Assembly (NCBI RefSeq): GCF_010727325.1
Contig: NZ_AP022565.1
Span: forward strand, 2,852,001-2,916,000
Source: Mycolicibacterium alvei
GTDB taxonomy: Bacteria; Actinomycetota; Actinomycetes; Mycobacteriales; Mycobacteriaceae
Length of the DNA: 64,000 nucleotides
Reading direction: 5' to 3'
Shown here: piece by piece, positions 56,481-64,000 of the stretch
Position numbering within the stretch: position 1 is the stretch's first letter
Layout: every line of letters starts with the position of its first letter
Notes under the pieces: model-generated
Database searches by the model: none
What the model was told of the DNA's origin: nothing
Seen by the model: only the letters and a program-made list of their open reading frames with translations
Translations under genes and position numbers: made by a program

Positions 56481-58010
56481 TCACTTGGCCTTACGACGCG
56501 GGCGTGCCAACGACAGTTTGGTCATCAGCTTGTTCATCCGGGCCAGCGCCTTCTCGGAGTTGTTGTAGTAGCTGCCGCCGGCGCCGACGTTGGTGCGCGG
56601 CACCACCACGGTTTCCTGCTTGCAGAACTTGCGCACCCCGTCGACGCCGCCGAAGCGGGCACCGATGCCCGAGGTCTTCCAACCGCCCATCGGGGCGGTG
56701 GTGCACATCAGGTTGGAGATGACGTCGTTGACGTTGACCGCACCACAATCGAGCTGCAGCGCAATCGCTTTGGCCCGCTCGACGTCCTTGGAGAACACCG
56801 AGGCGCTCAGACCGTACGGGCTGTCGTTGGCCAGCCGGACCGCCTCCTCGACCGAGGACACCTTCATGATCGGCAGCGTCGGCCCGAAGGTCTCCTCGGT
56901 CATGCAGGCCATCGAGTGGTCGACGTCGACGAGGACGGTCGGTTCGAAGAAGCTGCCGCCGCCTTCTGGGCGCTTGCCGCCGGTCAGCGCCTTCGCGCCG
57001 GCGGCGACGGCGGCGTCGACGTGCCGTTCGGTGATCGCCACCTGGCTCTCGTCGATCTGCGATCCGAAGTGGTAGCCCTCGCCGGTGCCCATCTTGAGGT
57101 TCTCGACGGCTTTCACGGTGGCGGCGACGAACTGGTCGTAGACGGATTCAAGCGCATACACCCGCTCGACGGACACACAGGTCTGGCCGGCGTTGAACAT
57201 CGCGCCCCACACCGCGGCGTTGGCTGCCAGGTCGACGTCGGCGTCCTCCAGCACGATCATCGGGTCCTTACCGCCGAGCTCCAAGCTCACCGGGGTCAGG
57301 CGGCGGGCGGCACGCTCCATCACCTTGGCCCCGGTCGCGCTGGAACCGGTGAACTGGATGTAGTCGGAGTTGTCGATGACGGCCTCCGACACCGCACGCG
57401 CACCCTGCGCCAAGGCGAATACCTCAGGTGCACCGGAATCCAGCCAGCCCCGCAGCAGTACCTCGGCGGTCAGCGGGGTGCGCTCGGACGGCTTGAGCAG
57501 TACCGCGCAGCCGGCGGCCAGGGCGCCGATGGCGTCCATCATGGCGTTGGCGACGGGGTAGTTCCACGGCGCGATGATGCCGATGACGGGACGCGGCCGG
57601 TAATGCACGGCGATCTTCTTGATGGACAGGAAGGGCAGCGGGGCCGGGCGGGAGTCGGGCGCCATCGCCTTCTCGACCACCTTGATGTAGTACGACAGGA
57701 TCATGATCAGCAGCGGGACTTCCTGCGCGGCGTCCATTGCCGACTTACCGGTCTCGGCGATCAGGAGTTTCTCGATCTCGTCGCGGTGGTCCCCCAGCCA
57801 CACCGCGTAGCGGGACAGGACCTTGGCGCGGCCCTTGGCGCCGCGGGCTTCCCATTCCTTCTGCGCTTCCCGCAGTCCGGCCGCGATACGCGGCACGTCG
57901 GCGGCGTCGGTCCAGGTCACCTGGCCGGCGACGGCACCGGTCGCGGGGTTGTGAATGGTGCCGGAACCCGTGAACTCTCCGGTCAGATCAACATCTGGCG
58001 TCGCTGTCAT
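56481..58010 (-). CDS. Aldehyde dehydrogenase (succinic-semialdehyde dehydrogenase-like)
   Basis: Encodes 509 residues from the ATG at 58010. Catalytic features are complete: PWNYPVANAMMDAIGAL, LLKPSERTP, LELGGKDPMIVL (Glu) and FNAGQTCVSVERVY (Cys). A ~40-residue C-terminal extension (YNNSEKALARMNKLMTKL...) is basic. It resembles NAD(P)-dependent succinate-semialdehyde dehydrogenases, but the substrate is not determined. It stands alone, with a strong hairpin between it and the next gene upstream. Confidence 0.9.
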   Translation of the reverse strand: MTATPDVDLTGEFTGSGTIHNPATGAVAGQVTWTDAADVPRIAAGLREAQKEWEARGAKGRAKVLSRYAVWLGDHRDEIEKLLIAETGKSAMDAAQEVPLLIMILSYYIKVVEKAMAPDSRPAPLPFLSIKKIAVHYRPRPVIGIIAPWNYPVANAMMDAIGALAAGCAVLLKPSERTPLTAEVLLRGWLDSGAPEVFALAQGARAVSEAVIDNSDYIQFTGSSATGAKVMERAARRLTPVSLELGGKDPMIVLEDADVDLAANAAVWGAMFNAGQTCVSVERVYALESVYDQFVAATVKAVENLKMGTGEGYHFGSQIDESQVAITERHVDAAVAAGAKALTGGKRPEGGGSFFEPTVLVDVDHSMACMTEETFGPTLPIMKVSSVEEAVRLANDSPYGLSASVFSKDVERAKAIALQLDCGAVNVNDVISNLMCTTAPMGGWKTSGIGARFGGVDGVRKFCKQETVVVPRTNVGAGGSYYNNSEKALARMNKLMTKLSLARPRRKAK

Positions 58011-58151
58011 GGGGCCTATGTTAATCACCGTTTGTGATGCACGTCGCATCGGGGTTGACACCTGTCAAGTACGGGCGGTTCCCTGCTGGCGCCGACCGTG
58101 CAACCAGGTCGCCCAAACGCCGAATTTTGCGATCTGTGTGCACATTCGACG

Positions 58152-58205
58152 GTGGGGAGCTGCGCAGTGGGCGACTACCCCCTTCGTCGCCCACTGCGCC
58201 CCCAC
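58152..58205 (-). terminator. Very strong hairpin after the duplicated-domain gene
   Basis: GCGCAGTGGGCGAC (58162-58175) pairs perfectly with GTCGCCCACTGCGC (58186-58199) around a 10-base loop, and GTGGGG/CCCCAC extends it by six pairs after an internal AGCT bulge. It begins three bases beyond the stop at 58209 of the gene read leftward, the expected terminator position. There is no T-tract. Confidence 0.75.
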
Positions 58206-58208
58206 AAC

Positions 58209-59366
58209 TCAGTCCTCCGAGTGCGACTTCTGCGACTTCTCGGACTTCTCAGACTTCTTCAGGCCCAGCTTCTTGGCGGTGGTGTCGGCCGCGGTCTGCA
58301 CCTTCTTCACCACCCGGTCCACATTCGCCTTGGTCTTGTCCGCGCGCTTCTGCGCCTTGTCCTTGGCGTTTCCGAGCTGGGCGTTGAGGCTGGTGACGTG
58401 GGGCTTGAGGTTGTTCACCGCCGAGTCCTTGTCGGAATCGTCGTTCGTGACCGACCGCAGCTGGGTGCCGTCGTTGTTGTTGGTGATCACGTTGCCGGTG
58501 CTGTCCACCTTGTCGCGCACACCGAGTACGTCGGCGGCAGCGATCCGCACGGAATCGCGGGCACCGATCAGCTGCTTGTTGCGGAACTGCATGACGGCGC
58601 CGTCACCGGCCGGGTCGGCCGGGTCGTGATTGGTGCCGCCACCGAGCGAATCCGGCAGCGCTCCGGCAAGCCCCTCGATCGCCGGATCCGCGGCCCACAT
58701 CGGAGCGTCGATGTATTCCTTGACCGCCTTGTAGACCTGAAGGTTGTCGCCCGACGCCATCGCCTGTGCGACGGCCACCAGGCCCACCGCCCCGAGCACT
58801 ACGCCGTTGACACTCCGCATTGCCGACTCCTGCAGCGCTTGAGCGAGGTCCGCGACGTAGTTGTCGTTGGGCCACGGGGTGTCGACGTCGAGCAGCTGTG
58901 CGAACTGAGCGTTGATGTCGTCCCGGAGGCCCAGGAGCTCGTTGTTGCGGAACTGCATGAAGGCGCCGTCACCGGCAGAGGTGTTGGTGACATGGTCCGA
59001 ACCGCCGCCGAACTCCTCCGGCAAGGTGATGGCAATCGCCTCGATGAGCGGATCGGCGACATAGATCGGCGAATCGATGATCTGGCGAATCTGGGAGAAC
59101 AGTCGTTCGTTGTCACCGCCCGCGAGCTGGGCCGCAAGGACGAAGGGAGTGAGCGGCGCCTGCACGAACTGGTCGGCCAGACGCTCGCCGGCGATGATCG
59201 TCAAGGCAATTTGATCCTTGCCCTCGAAGCTGGCCATCAGCGCGGCCTGGGCGCTGACGACGCGCGGCGGCGTAGGTGTCGACGACACGACCGGAGTGAC
59301 CGCGATGACGCCGGCGGTCGCGGCGGCGACGCAAGCGGTGAGACCGCTCGAGACACGACTGTTCAT
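58209..59366 (-). CDS. Secreted protein with internal duplication, mycobacterial hypothetical
   Basis: Encodes 385 residues from the ATG at 59366 (GGGGATTTC upstream). An N-terminal export signal (TACVAAATAGVIAVTPVVSS) is followed by two copies of an ~86-residue unit, at residues 75-161 and 197-282, sharing GDN, DSP/DAP, ADPxIE, LPxxxGGG, AGDGAxMQFRN and the following LxGxRD. The C-terminal ~100 residues are low-complexity, Lys/Asp-rich, ending KKSEKSEKSQKSHSED. I do not know its function. Exposure on the cell surface with a charged tail is likely. Confidence 0.8.
   Translation of the reverse strand: MNSRVSSGLTACVAAATAGVIAVTPVVSSTPTPPRVVSAQAALMASFEGKDQIALTIIAGERLADQFVQAPLTPFVLAAQLAGGDNERLFSQIRQIIDSPIYVADPLIEAIAITLPEEFGGGSDHVTNTSAGDGAFMQFRNNELLGLRDDINAQFAQLLDVDTPWPNDNYVADLAQALQESAMRSVNGVVLGAVGLVAVAQAMASGDNLQVYKAVKEYIDAPMWAADPAIEGLAGALPDSLGGGTNHDPADPAGDGAVMQFRNKQLIGARDSVRIAAADVLGVRDKVDSTGNVITNNNDGTQLRSVTNDDSDKDSAVNNLKPHVTSLNAQLGNAKDKAQKRADKTKANVDRVVKKVQTAADTTAKKLGLKKSEKSEKSQKSHSED
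58521..59144 (-). repeat. Two diverged tandem protein repeats within one gene
   Basis: Unit 1 covers 58884-59144, unit 2 58521-58778, separated by about 35 codons. Shared residues include AADPxIE versus VADPLIE, LGGGTNH versus FGGGSDH, and GDGAVMQFRNKQLIGARD versus GDGAFMQFRNNELLGLRD. The DNA of the MQFRN stretch is also nearly identical (GTTGCGGAACTGCATGA on the plus strand at both), which suggests recent duplication or conversion there. Confidence 0.8.
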
Positions 59367-59772
59367 AGATGAAATCCCCTCGATGACTTGCTGTTTGGGC
59401 TTGGCCGAACACTCGGCCCGCACAGAAATTTACCTGTTACTAATCAAGATCTCAGGTTTTTCTCAGGTGACCGGCGGTCAGTCGTTGCATATGCAAATAA
59501 CTGAGCCCGCTGCGCCGTTGCCGCAAAAACTCAGAAGTAGCCATCGGCGCAGTTCGAGCCCGTGGTCACGGTTTGCCGACATGCGGCGCCCGACCGAAAG
59601 TCTTGTGCAATGCAACACCAGGAAATGGGGAGCGAGCATGAACTTTCAACTGGTACTTGATGGTTGATCGATCTTGAAAATGCCCGCAGACAATCGCCCG
59701 CGGTTCGGCCCCGGGCGGCTGCGCAACATGCGTTGCCATGACCGGCGCCGGCAGCGGCCGACAGACGGTCGC
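59367..59772. other. Gap of about 400 bases without a recognised gene
   Basis: Lies between the start of the duplicated-domain gene and the end of the PAP2 gene. It contains the perfect 12-base palindrome TTGCATATGCAA at 59485-59496, about 120 bases upstream of the gene at 59366, and two close copies of TCTCAGGT. A nine-codon frame at 59639 with a ribosome-like site is too short to support. This is probably the promoter region of the 59366 gene. Confidence 0.55.
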
Positions 59773-60345
59773 TCAGCGAAGGTCCGGCGAGGGGCCATCC
59801 ACCCCGTCACGGTGTCCATCGCGGGCGAAAATCGCGGCGATACCCACCACCGAGGCGCCCAGCAGCACCCCGCCCACCGTGTCGGTGAAGTAGTGAAAGG
59901 TCGTCGACAGGCCGAACCCGGCGAGCAGGACGACGCTGACCGCCACGAGCAGAGCCCATAGCCGCATACCTGCCAGCAGCACGAGCAGGCTCGTCACGGC
60001 CACGAGGAAGGTGGTGTGGCCGCTGGGATAGGCCAGCGCGCCACCCTTCTCCCTGCCGAAGAGCGGCTTGATGACGCGCACGATGATGATCGCCGACAGC
60101 GGGCACACCACCATGGCGAGCGCCAACCGTCGACGGTGCCGCCGCAGTGCCACGATGATGCCGACGAGCAACGCGGCCGCCACCACCACCGGCTTGCTGA
60201 ACACCAGGAACGTGATCCGATACGAACCGAGCTCGGCCCCGACGTGCTGAAACCAGTCATCGATCGGCACCGGTCCGGTGCGTACCGCCCAGCCGAGCAG
60301 CACCATGGCGGTGAGGCCGACCACCGGCCACCACCGGACGATCAC
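59773..60345 (-). CDS. PAP2-family membrane phosphatase
   Basis: Encodes 190 residues from a GTG at 60345 that overlaps the DinB gene stop (GTGA); the longer frame to 60444 lies inside that gene. Multi-helix membrane protein with PAP2 motifs: [21 protein letters not shown] (PSGH at 107-110) and HYFTDTVGG (His151, Asp155). The arginine usually present six residues before the third-motif His appears to be missing, so activity or substrate may be unusual. Likely a lipid or polyprenyl phosphate phosphatase. Confidence 0.8.
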   Translation of the reverse strand: MIVRWWPVVGLTAMVLLGWAVRTGPVPIDDWFQHVGAELGSYRITFLVFSKPVVVAAALLVGIIVALRRHRRRLALAMVVCPLSAIIIVRVIKPLFGREKGGALAYPSGHTTFLVAVTSLLVLLAGMRLWALLVAVSVVLLAGFGLSTTFHYFTDTVGGVLLGASVVGIAAIFARDGHRDGVDGPSPDLR

Positions 60346-60872
60346 GCGACGATGCCGCGCAGATACGCCGCCTGACCCAGATGCTGGGCGCAATCGTCGA
60401 GGATGCTGACCAGCCGTGCGCTCGCCGTCACCGGCGGATTCCACCGGGTGTCGACGATGCGGCCGAGTTCGGCGGCGGTCACCCCGGCGATGTAGGCCAG
60501 CGTCGCCTTGTGCACGGCCAGGTAGTAGCCGGCCAGCAGGTCGGCCGGGGCATGCACCTTCGCCACGTCCTCGGGGCTGTGGCCGTACCCGATGTCGTTG
60601 CTCGGCAGGTCGAGCCCGAACCGGTCCTTCCAGCCGTCACGGGTCCACACCTGCTCGATCCCGGCGACGTCGCACAACTGCAGGTCCTGGCAGCGTGCGC
60701 TGTGCCAGATCAGCCAGGCGATGCTGTTGGCCTGCGGGGTCGGCCGGTAACTCGACACCTCCTCGGTCAGCCCGTCGGTGAGATCGTCGACATGCTCGAT
60801 GAGCCGGGTGAATCCGTCGCGCAGCAGTTCGCGGACGGCACCAGAATCAGCGTCGGAATCAGCGGCACTCAT
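60342..60872 (-). CDS. DinB-like / DUF664 family protein
   Basis: Encodes 176 residues from the ATG at 60872. Four-helix-bundle DinB family, with metal-ligand candidate His57 in [11 protein letters not shown], His121 in [10 protein letters not shown] and His164 in [14 protein letters not shown]. Several members use mycothiol or bacillithiol as co-substrate; which applies here is not shown. It is divergent from the kinase gene with only 54 bases between starts. The long frame continuing to 62399 is antisense to the kinase and not coding. Confidence 0.82.
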   Translation of the reverse strand: MSAADSDADSGAVRELLRDGFTRLIEHVDDLTDGLTEEVSSYRPTPQANSIAWLIWHSARCQDLQLCDVAGIEQVWTRDGWKDRFGLDLPSNDIGYGHSPEDVAKVHAPADLLAGYYLAVHKATLAYIAGVTAAELGRIVDTRWNPPVTASARLVSILDDCAQHLGQAAYLRGIVA

Positions 60873-60926
60873 GGCCTCGACGCTACTCGCGAACCGGGCC
60901 GTCACCGGCCCGACTACGATCACGGG

Positions 60927-62444
60927 ATGCCGTTGAATTCCGGTGACATGTTCGCCGGGTACACGATTCAACGCCTGCTCGGTTCTGGCGGTATGGGCGA
61001 GGTCTATCTGGCCCGGCATCCGCGACTCCCCCGCCAGGACGCGCTGAAGATCATGCCGGCCTCGTTGACCGGTGACGCGCAGTATCGCGACCGGTTCAAT
61101 CGCGAGGCCGACATCGCCGCCTCGCTCTGGCATCCCCACATCGTCGGCCTGCATGATCGCGGTGAATACGAGGGGCAGCTGTGGATCGCGATGGACTATG
61201 TCGACGGCACCGACGCCGCGCGACACGTGCGTGACCGTCACCCCGACGGGATGCCGCTGCGGGAGGCGGTCGAGATCGTCACCGCGATCGCCGAGGCCCT
61301 CGACTACGCCCACGAACGCAACCTGCTGCACCGCGACGTAAAGCCGGCCAACATCCTGCTGACCGGACCGGAAGTGGCCCGTCGCCGAATCCTGTTGGCC
61401 GACTTCGGTGTTGCCCGCCGCATCGACGACATCAGCGGCCTCACCGCCACGAACATGGCCGTCGGATCGATGGCCTACTCCGCTCCCGAGCAACTCCTGG
61501 GGCAGCCGGTGGATGGCCGCGCCGACCAATATGCGTTGGCGGCCAGTACATTTCATCTCCTGGCCGGTCACTCGCCTTTCCATCACTCCAACCCGGCCGT
61601 GGTGATCAGCAAGCAACTCAACGAACTCCCGCCGAGCCTGGGAACCGAACGCCCCGAACTGGCCTACCTGGACGAGGTGGTGCTCAAGGGGATGTCCAAG
61701 GACCGGGCCGACCGGTACCCGCGGTGCAGCGATTTCGCCAAGGGGCTCGCCGGCGCCCGACCGACGGCCAGGCCGGCGGCCCCGCTCCCGCAGCAGCCCC
61801 CGGCACCGCAACGGCCACAACCCGTCTCGTCCGAGCCCCCGAGGGTCATCACGGCCCCGGGGTTCACCGCGCCCGCTCACCCGGTGGTCGGCGCTCCGCA
61901 TTCCTCCCCGCACTGGTCGGGACCGAGCCCGATCCCACACCCTCGGCGCCCCCAGAAGGTCAGTGCGGCAAGGGTTGTGGTGCCCAGCGTGCTGGCGGTA
62001 ATCCTGTTGTGCGCCATCGGTTTCGCGATCAGCCAATTCGTCCGCGACGTCCCGGTGGCGCAAACCACCCCGTCGTGGCAGCCGTACGTGGACGCCGCCG
62101 AGACGTTCGCGCTGCATACCGTCACCGTCAGCGCAGACACCGTCGACACCGATCTCGCGATGATCATGGACGGAGCCACCGACGAGTTCCGCGCCGATCT
62201 GCAGAACCAGGCCCCCCAGATCAAGAAGAAGGCCACGGACCTGGGTGTGATGACCGACGGGACCGTCACCGGAGCCGGCATCGAATCGTTGTTCTCCGAC
62301 GAGGCCGTCGTACTCGTCACCGTCGACACCAAGGTCACCGTCACGACCAACCGGGTCGGAGTGGTTTCGCTGCAGAGGGTCAGGGTCACCGTCGCGCACG
62401 TCGACGGCAGTTACAAGGCCTCGAAGCTGGAGTTCGTGAACTGA
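60927..62444 (+). CDS. Membrane Ser/Thr protein kinase with Mce-associated-like outer domain
   Basis: Encodes 505 residues from the ATG at 60927. Kinase domain at about 10-270: GSGGMGEVY, Lys41 in [13 protein letters not shown] (His135), DFG starting Asp159, SAPEQLL. A proline-rich linker follows, then one transmembrane helix at 351-373 ([20 protein letters not shown]). The outer part (~375-505) is not a PASTA or NHL domain; it has [38 protein letters not shown] and [26 protein letters not shown] end, matching the Mce-associated protein at 41536-42156. This fusion suggests a kinase that senses an Mce-type envelope complex or its ligand. Confidence 0.92.
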   Translation: MPLNSGDMFAGYTIQRLLGSGGMGEVYLARHPRLPRQDALKIMPASLTGDAQYRDRFNREADIAASLWHPHIVGLHDRGEYEGQLWIAMDYVDGTDAARHVRDRHPDGMPLREAVEIVTAIAEALDYAHERNLLHRDVKPANILLTGPEVARRRILLADFGVARRIDDISGLTATNMAVGSMAYSAPEQLLGQPVDGRADQYALAASTFHLLAGHSPFHHSNPAVVISKQLNELPPSLGTERPELAYLDEVVLKGMSKDRADRYPRCSDFAKGLAGARPTARPAAPLPQQPPAPQRPQPVSSEPPRVITAPGFTAPAHPVVGAPHSSPHWSGPSPIPHPRRPQKVSAARVVVPSVLAVILLCAIGFAISQFVRDVPVAQTTPSWQPYVDAAETFALHTVTVSADTVDTDLAMIMDGATDEFRADLQNQAPQIKKKATDLGVMTDGTVTGAGIESLFSDEAVVLVTVDTKVTVTTNRVGVVSLQRVRVTVAHVDGSYKASKLEFVN

Positions 62445-62932
62445 TGGGCACAGGCACGCGAGGCTGGACGCTGTCGGTCGTCGCCGTCGTCGTGGGGATC
62501 GTCGTCGCGGCCGGGCTCGGGTTCTGGCAATTGTCGGTCAAGAGCGCGCCGGCGCCGGTGCCGATCTCCGACGACGGCCAGGCGCGCGAACAGGTCACCG
62601 AATTCGTGGCGACCAATGTGGTCAAAATGCTGAGCTTCACCCCGACGATCAGCCGGGGTGAGATCGATGCGGTGACCGAGGTGCTGACCGGCTCCGCCGT
62701 CGAGGATTACCGGAAGCAGATCCGCGCGAAGCCCGCCGACGTCACCCAGAAGGCGACGGTCCGCAACACCGGAGTGGAGTCGTTGACCGCCGATGACGCC
62801 AAGGTGATGGCGTTCGTCGACCAGCGTTCCGAGACCGCCGTCGGTCCGTCGACCAAGGACGCGTTGGCCTACCGGGTCAGCCTGACCCGCGTCGACGGCG
62901 CCTGGCGGATCTCGGAACTCGAACAGCTCTAG
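62444..62932 (+). CDS. Mce-associated-like membrane protein, kinase partner
   Basis: Encodes 162 residues. The ATG shares one base with the kinase stop (TGATG), so the two are tightly coupled. One transmembrane helix (SVVAVVVGIVVAAGLGFWQL, about 10-29), then a Mam-type outer domain: TEVLTGSAVEDYRKQI, ATVRNTGVESLTADDAKVMAFVDQ, and LAYRVSLTRVDGAWRISELEQL-like end. It probably pairs with the kinase outer domain as the two Mam proteins of mce operons may pair. No kinase or other catalytic motif. Confidence 0.87.
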   Translation: MGTGTRGWTLSVVAVVVGIVVAAGLGFWQLSVKSAPAPVPISDDGQAREQVTEFVATNVVKMLSFTPTISRGEIDAVTEVLTGSAVEDYRKQIRAKPADVTQKATVRNTGVESLTADDAKVMAFVDQRSETAVGPSTKDALAYRVSLTRVDGAWRISELEQL

Positions 62933-62935
62933 GGA

Positions 62936-63322
62936 CTACTGCGCCGCCGCCCCGTGGAACACCGCTTCGACGTTGTTTCCGTCGGGATCGCGAACGAACG
63001 CACCGAAGTAGCCCGGGTGGTATTCGGGCCACAGGCGTGGCGCGTGCAGCGACTCGGCACCCAAGCTCAGGGCCGCGTCGTAGAACGCCTGCACGGCCTC
63101 GGTATCGGCCGCATGAAACGCGACGTGGATTTCCCGATTGGGCCCGCCGGCGTCGCCGGCACTGGCGTCGGCGATCCAGAAGTCGGGCTTACCTTCACTG
63201 CCGTAACCGATGGCGACCTGGTAGTCCAATTGCCGGCGGTAGCCGAGTACGCCCAGCACAGTGTCGTAGAACTCCTTCGATTTGGCCCAGTCCGTGCAGT
63301 TGATTCCAAAGTGATCGATCAC
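62936..63322 (-). CDS. Glyoxalase/bleomycin-resistance family protein
   Basis: Encodes 128 residues from a GTG at 63322. VOC fold: HFGINCTDWAKSKEFYDTVLGVLGY, REIHVAFHAADTEAVQAFYDAAL, and FVRDPDGNNVEAVFH. Metal-ligand candidates are the first His, the His in HVAFH and the Glu in NNVEAV. The function is not predictable within this broad family. The frame extends upstream to 63856, but that part is antisense to the next gene. Confidence 0.85.
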   Translation of the reverse strand: MIDHFGINCTDWAKSKEFYDTVLGVLGYRRQLDYQVAIGYGSEGKPDFWIADASAGDAGGPNREIHVAFHAADTEAVQAFYDAALSLGAESLHAPRLWPEYHPGYFGAFVRDPDGNNVEAVFHGAAAQ

Positions 63323-63397
63323 CGGTCGATCGTCGCATTCGGCACCGACACGTTGGCGCCTGTTCCCCGAACGGCTGTGGCGTCGTACGTTGGTTAG

Positions 63398-64000
63398 GTG
63401 ACCTACGACTTGTGTATCCGCGGCGGCACCATCGTCGACGGCCTGGGCGGTGAACCCTACGTGGGCGACGTCGCCGTGCGCGACGGCGTCATCGCCCAGA
63501 TCGGTTCTGTCGCCGGGACCGCCGAGCGCGAGATCGATGCCACCGGGCTGTTGGTCACCCCCGGTTTCGTCGACCTGCACACGCACTACGACGGTCAGGC
63601 GATCTGGTCGGAACGGCTCAACCCCTCGTCGGCACACGGGGTCACCACGGCCGTGATGGGCAACTGCGGCGTCGGATTCGCGCCCTGCCGCGCGGGAGAT
63701 CACGACGTTCTCGTGGACGTGATGGCCGGCGTGGAGGACATCCCCGGGGTGGTCATGGTCGACGGTCTGCCGTGGACCTGGGAGACATTCCCCGAGTTCC
63801 TCGACGCGTTGGCGGCCAGACAGCTCGATATCGACGTGGCGGCGTTCCTGCCGCACTCGCCGCTGCGGGTTTACGTGATGGGACAGCGCGGCATCGATCG
63901 AGAGCCCGCGAACACCGAAGACCTGGCGCTGATGCGCAAGCTGGCCGCCGAGGCCGTGCAGTGCGGCGCACTGGGATTCGCCTCGTCGCGGCTGACCATT
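63398..64000 (+). CDS. N-acyl-D-amino-acid deacylase-type amidohydrolase, partial
   Basis: Starts at a GTG at 63398 and is open through the right edge (201 codons present). Begins TYDLCIRGGTIVDGLGGEPY, with the metal motif GFVDLHTHYDGQ and GVTTAVMGNCGVGFAP, typical of D-aminoacylase/dihydroorotase-like enzymes that include mycobacterial members. The C-terminal part lies outside the window. Divergent from the glyoxalase-like gene, 75 bases apart. Confidence 0.9.
   Translation, partial: MTYDLCIRGGTIVDGLGGEPYVGDVAVRDGVIAQIGSVAGTAEREIDATGLLVTPGFVDLHTHYDGQAIWSERLNPSSAHGVTTAVMGNCGVGFAPCRAGDHDVLVDVMAGVEDIPGVVMVDGLPWTWETFPEFLDALAARQLDIDVAAFLPHSPLRVYVMGQRGIDREPANTEDLALMRKLAAEAVQCGALGFASSRLTI

Noticed and set aside
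58209..58260. Short direct repeats (GACTTCT units) at the end of the duplicated-domain gene
   Set aside because: They encode the Lys/Ser-rich tail in frame; they are low-complexity coding sequence rather than a CRISPR or mobile repeat.
59639..59668. Nine-codon frame with GGAGCGAGC upstream, as a possible leader peptide
   Set aside because: Too short, no downstream plus-strand gene to regulate, and no attenuator-like structure.
60873..62399. A long upstream extension of the DinB-like frame, antisense to the kinase
   Set aside because: Family sequence begins only at the ATG at 60872; the extension is the complement of clear kinase coding sequence.

Overview
The window is high-GC actinobacterial chromosome, most likely from a fast-growing Mycobacterium/Mycolicibacterium species. 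The evidence is a complete yrbEA-yrbEB-mceABCDEF operon with Mce-associated proteins, a left edge whose gene order matches the M. tuberculosis lpdC-Rv0461-Rv0460-Rv0459-(Rv0458)-Rv0457c neighbourhood, abundant GTG/TTG starts, and many 1-8 base start/stop overlaps. No tRNA, rRNA, CRISPR array or insertion sequence was seen.

Layout. 1-3.6 kb: housekeeping lipoamide dehydrogenase (partial), two small membrane proteins, a DUF779 protein and a prolyl oligopeptidase. 3.6-6.5 kb: an unrecognised gene and a large LuxR-type ATPase regulator that appears broken by a frameshift. 6.5-11 kb: a leftward four-gene operon (luciferase-like monooxygenase, SnoaL-like protein, amidase, aldehyde dehydrogenase) with a 14-base palindrome upstream. 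11.1-23.3 kb: a phenylacetate degradation cluster (paaK, paaABCDE, paaG, paaH, paaF, paaJ, a TetR-type regulator, paaZ, an EthD protein) with near-identical operator-like sites before paaA, between paaJ and the regulator, and before paaZ.

23.4-34.4 kb: an NmrA-like protein, a TetR regulator, a molybdenum hydroxylase large subunit, and a convergent leftward operon (second luciferase-like oxidoreductase, SnoaL-like protein, alpha/beta hydrolase, FAD and 2Fe-2S subunits of the Mo hydroxylase, SCP2 protein, DUF1028 protein), then an amidohydrolase. 34.5-40.9 kb: a leucine/phenylalanine dehydrogenase, an Lrp regulator and a complete branched-chain 2-oxoacid dehydrogenase operon. 40.9-52.1 kb: the mce operon, which also holds a secreted CAP-domain protein. 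52.6-64 kb: a secreted metallohydrolase-like protein, a membrane protein, PPK2, an aldehyde dehydrogenase, a secreted protein with an internal duplication, PAP2 and DinB proteins, a Ser/Thr kinase with an Mce-associated-like outer domain plus a partner of the same fold, a glyoxalase-like protein and the start of a D-aminoacylase-type amidohydrolase.

How the parts fit. The most interesting signal is a 29-base promoter/operator element, 25 bases invariant, found three times: 25192-25220, 33018-33046 and 52107-52135. Each copy points at the first gene of a transcription unit about 67-74 bases away: the Mo hydroxylase large subunit, the luciferase-like operon that carries the other two Mo hydroxylase subunits, and the yrbE/mce operon. 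A TetR gene sits beside the first copy. The inferred picture is one regulon in which an Mce importer and a Mo-hydroxylase/flavin-oxidoreductase pathway are induced together for an unidentified, probably lipophilic, substrate. Function and regulator assignment here are inference; the repeated element is directly visible.
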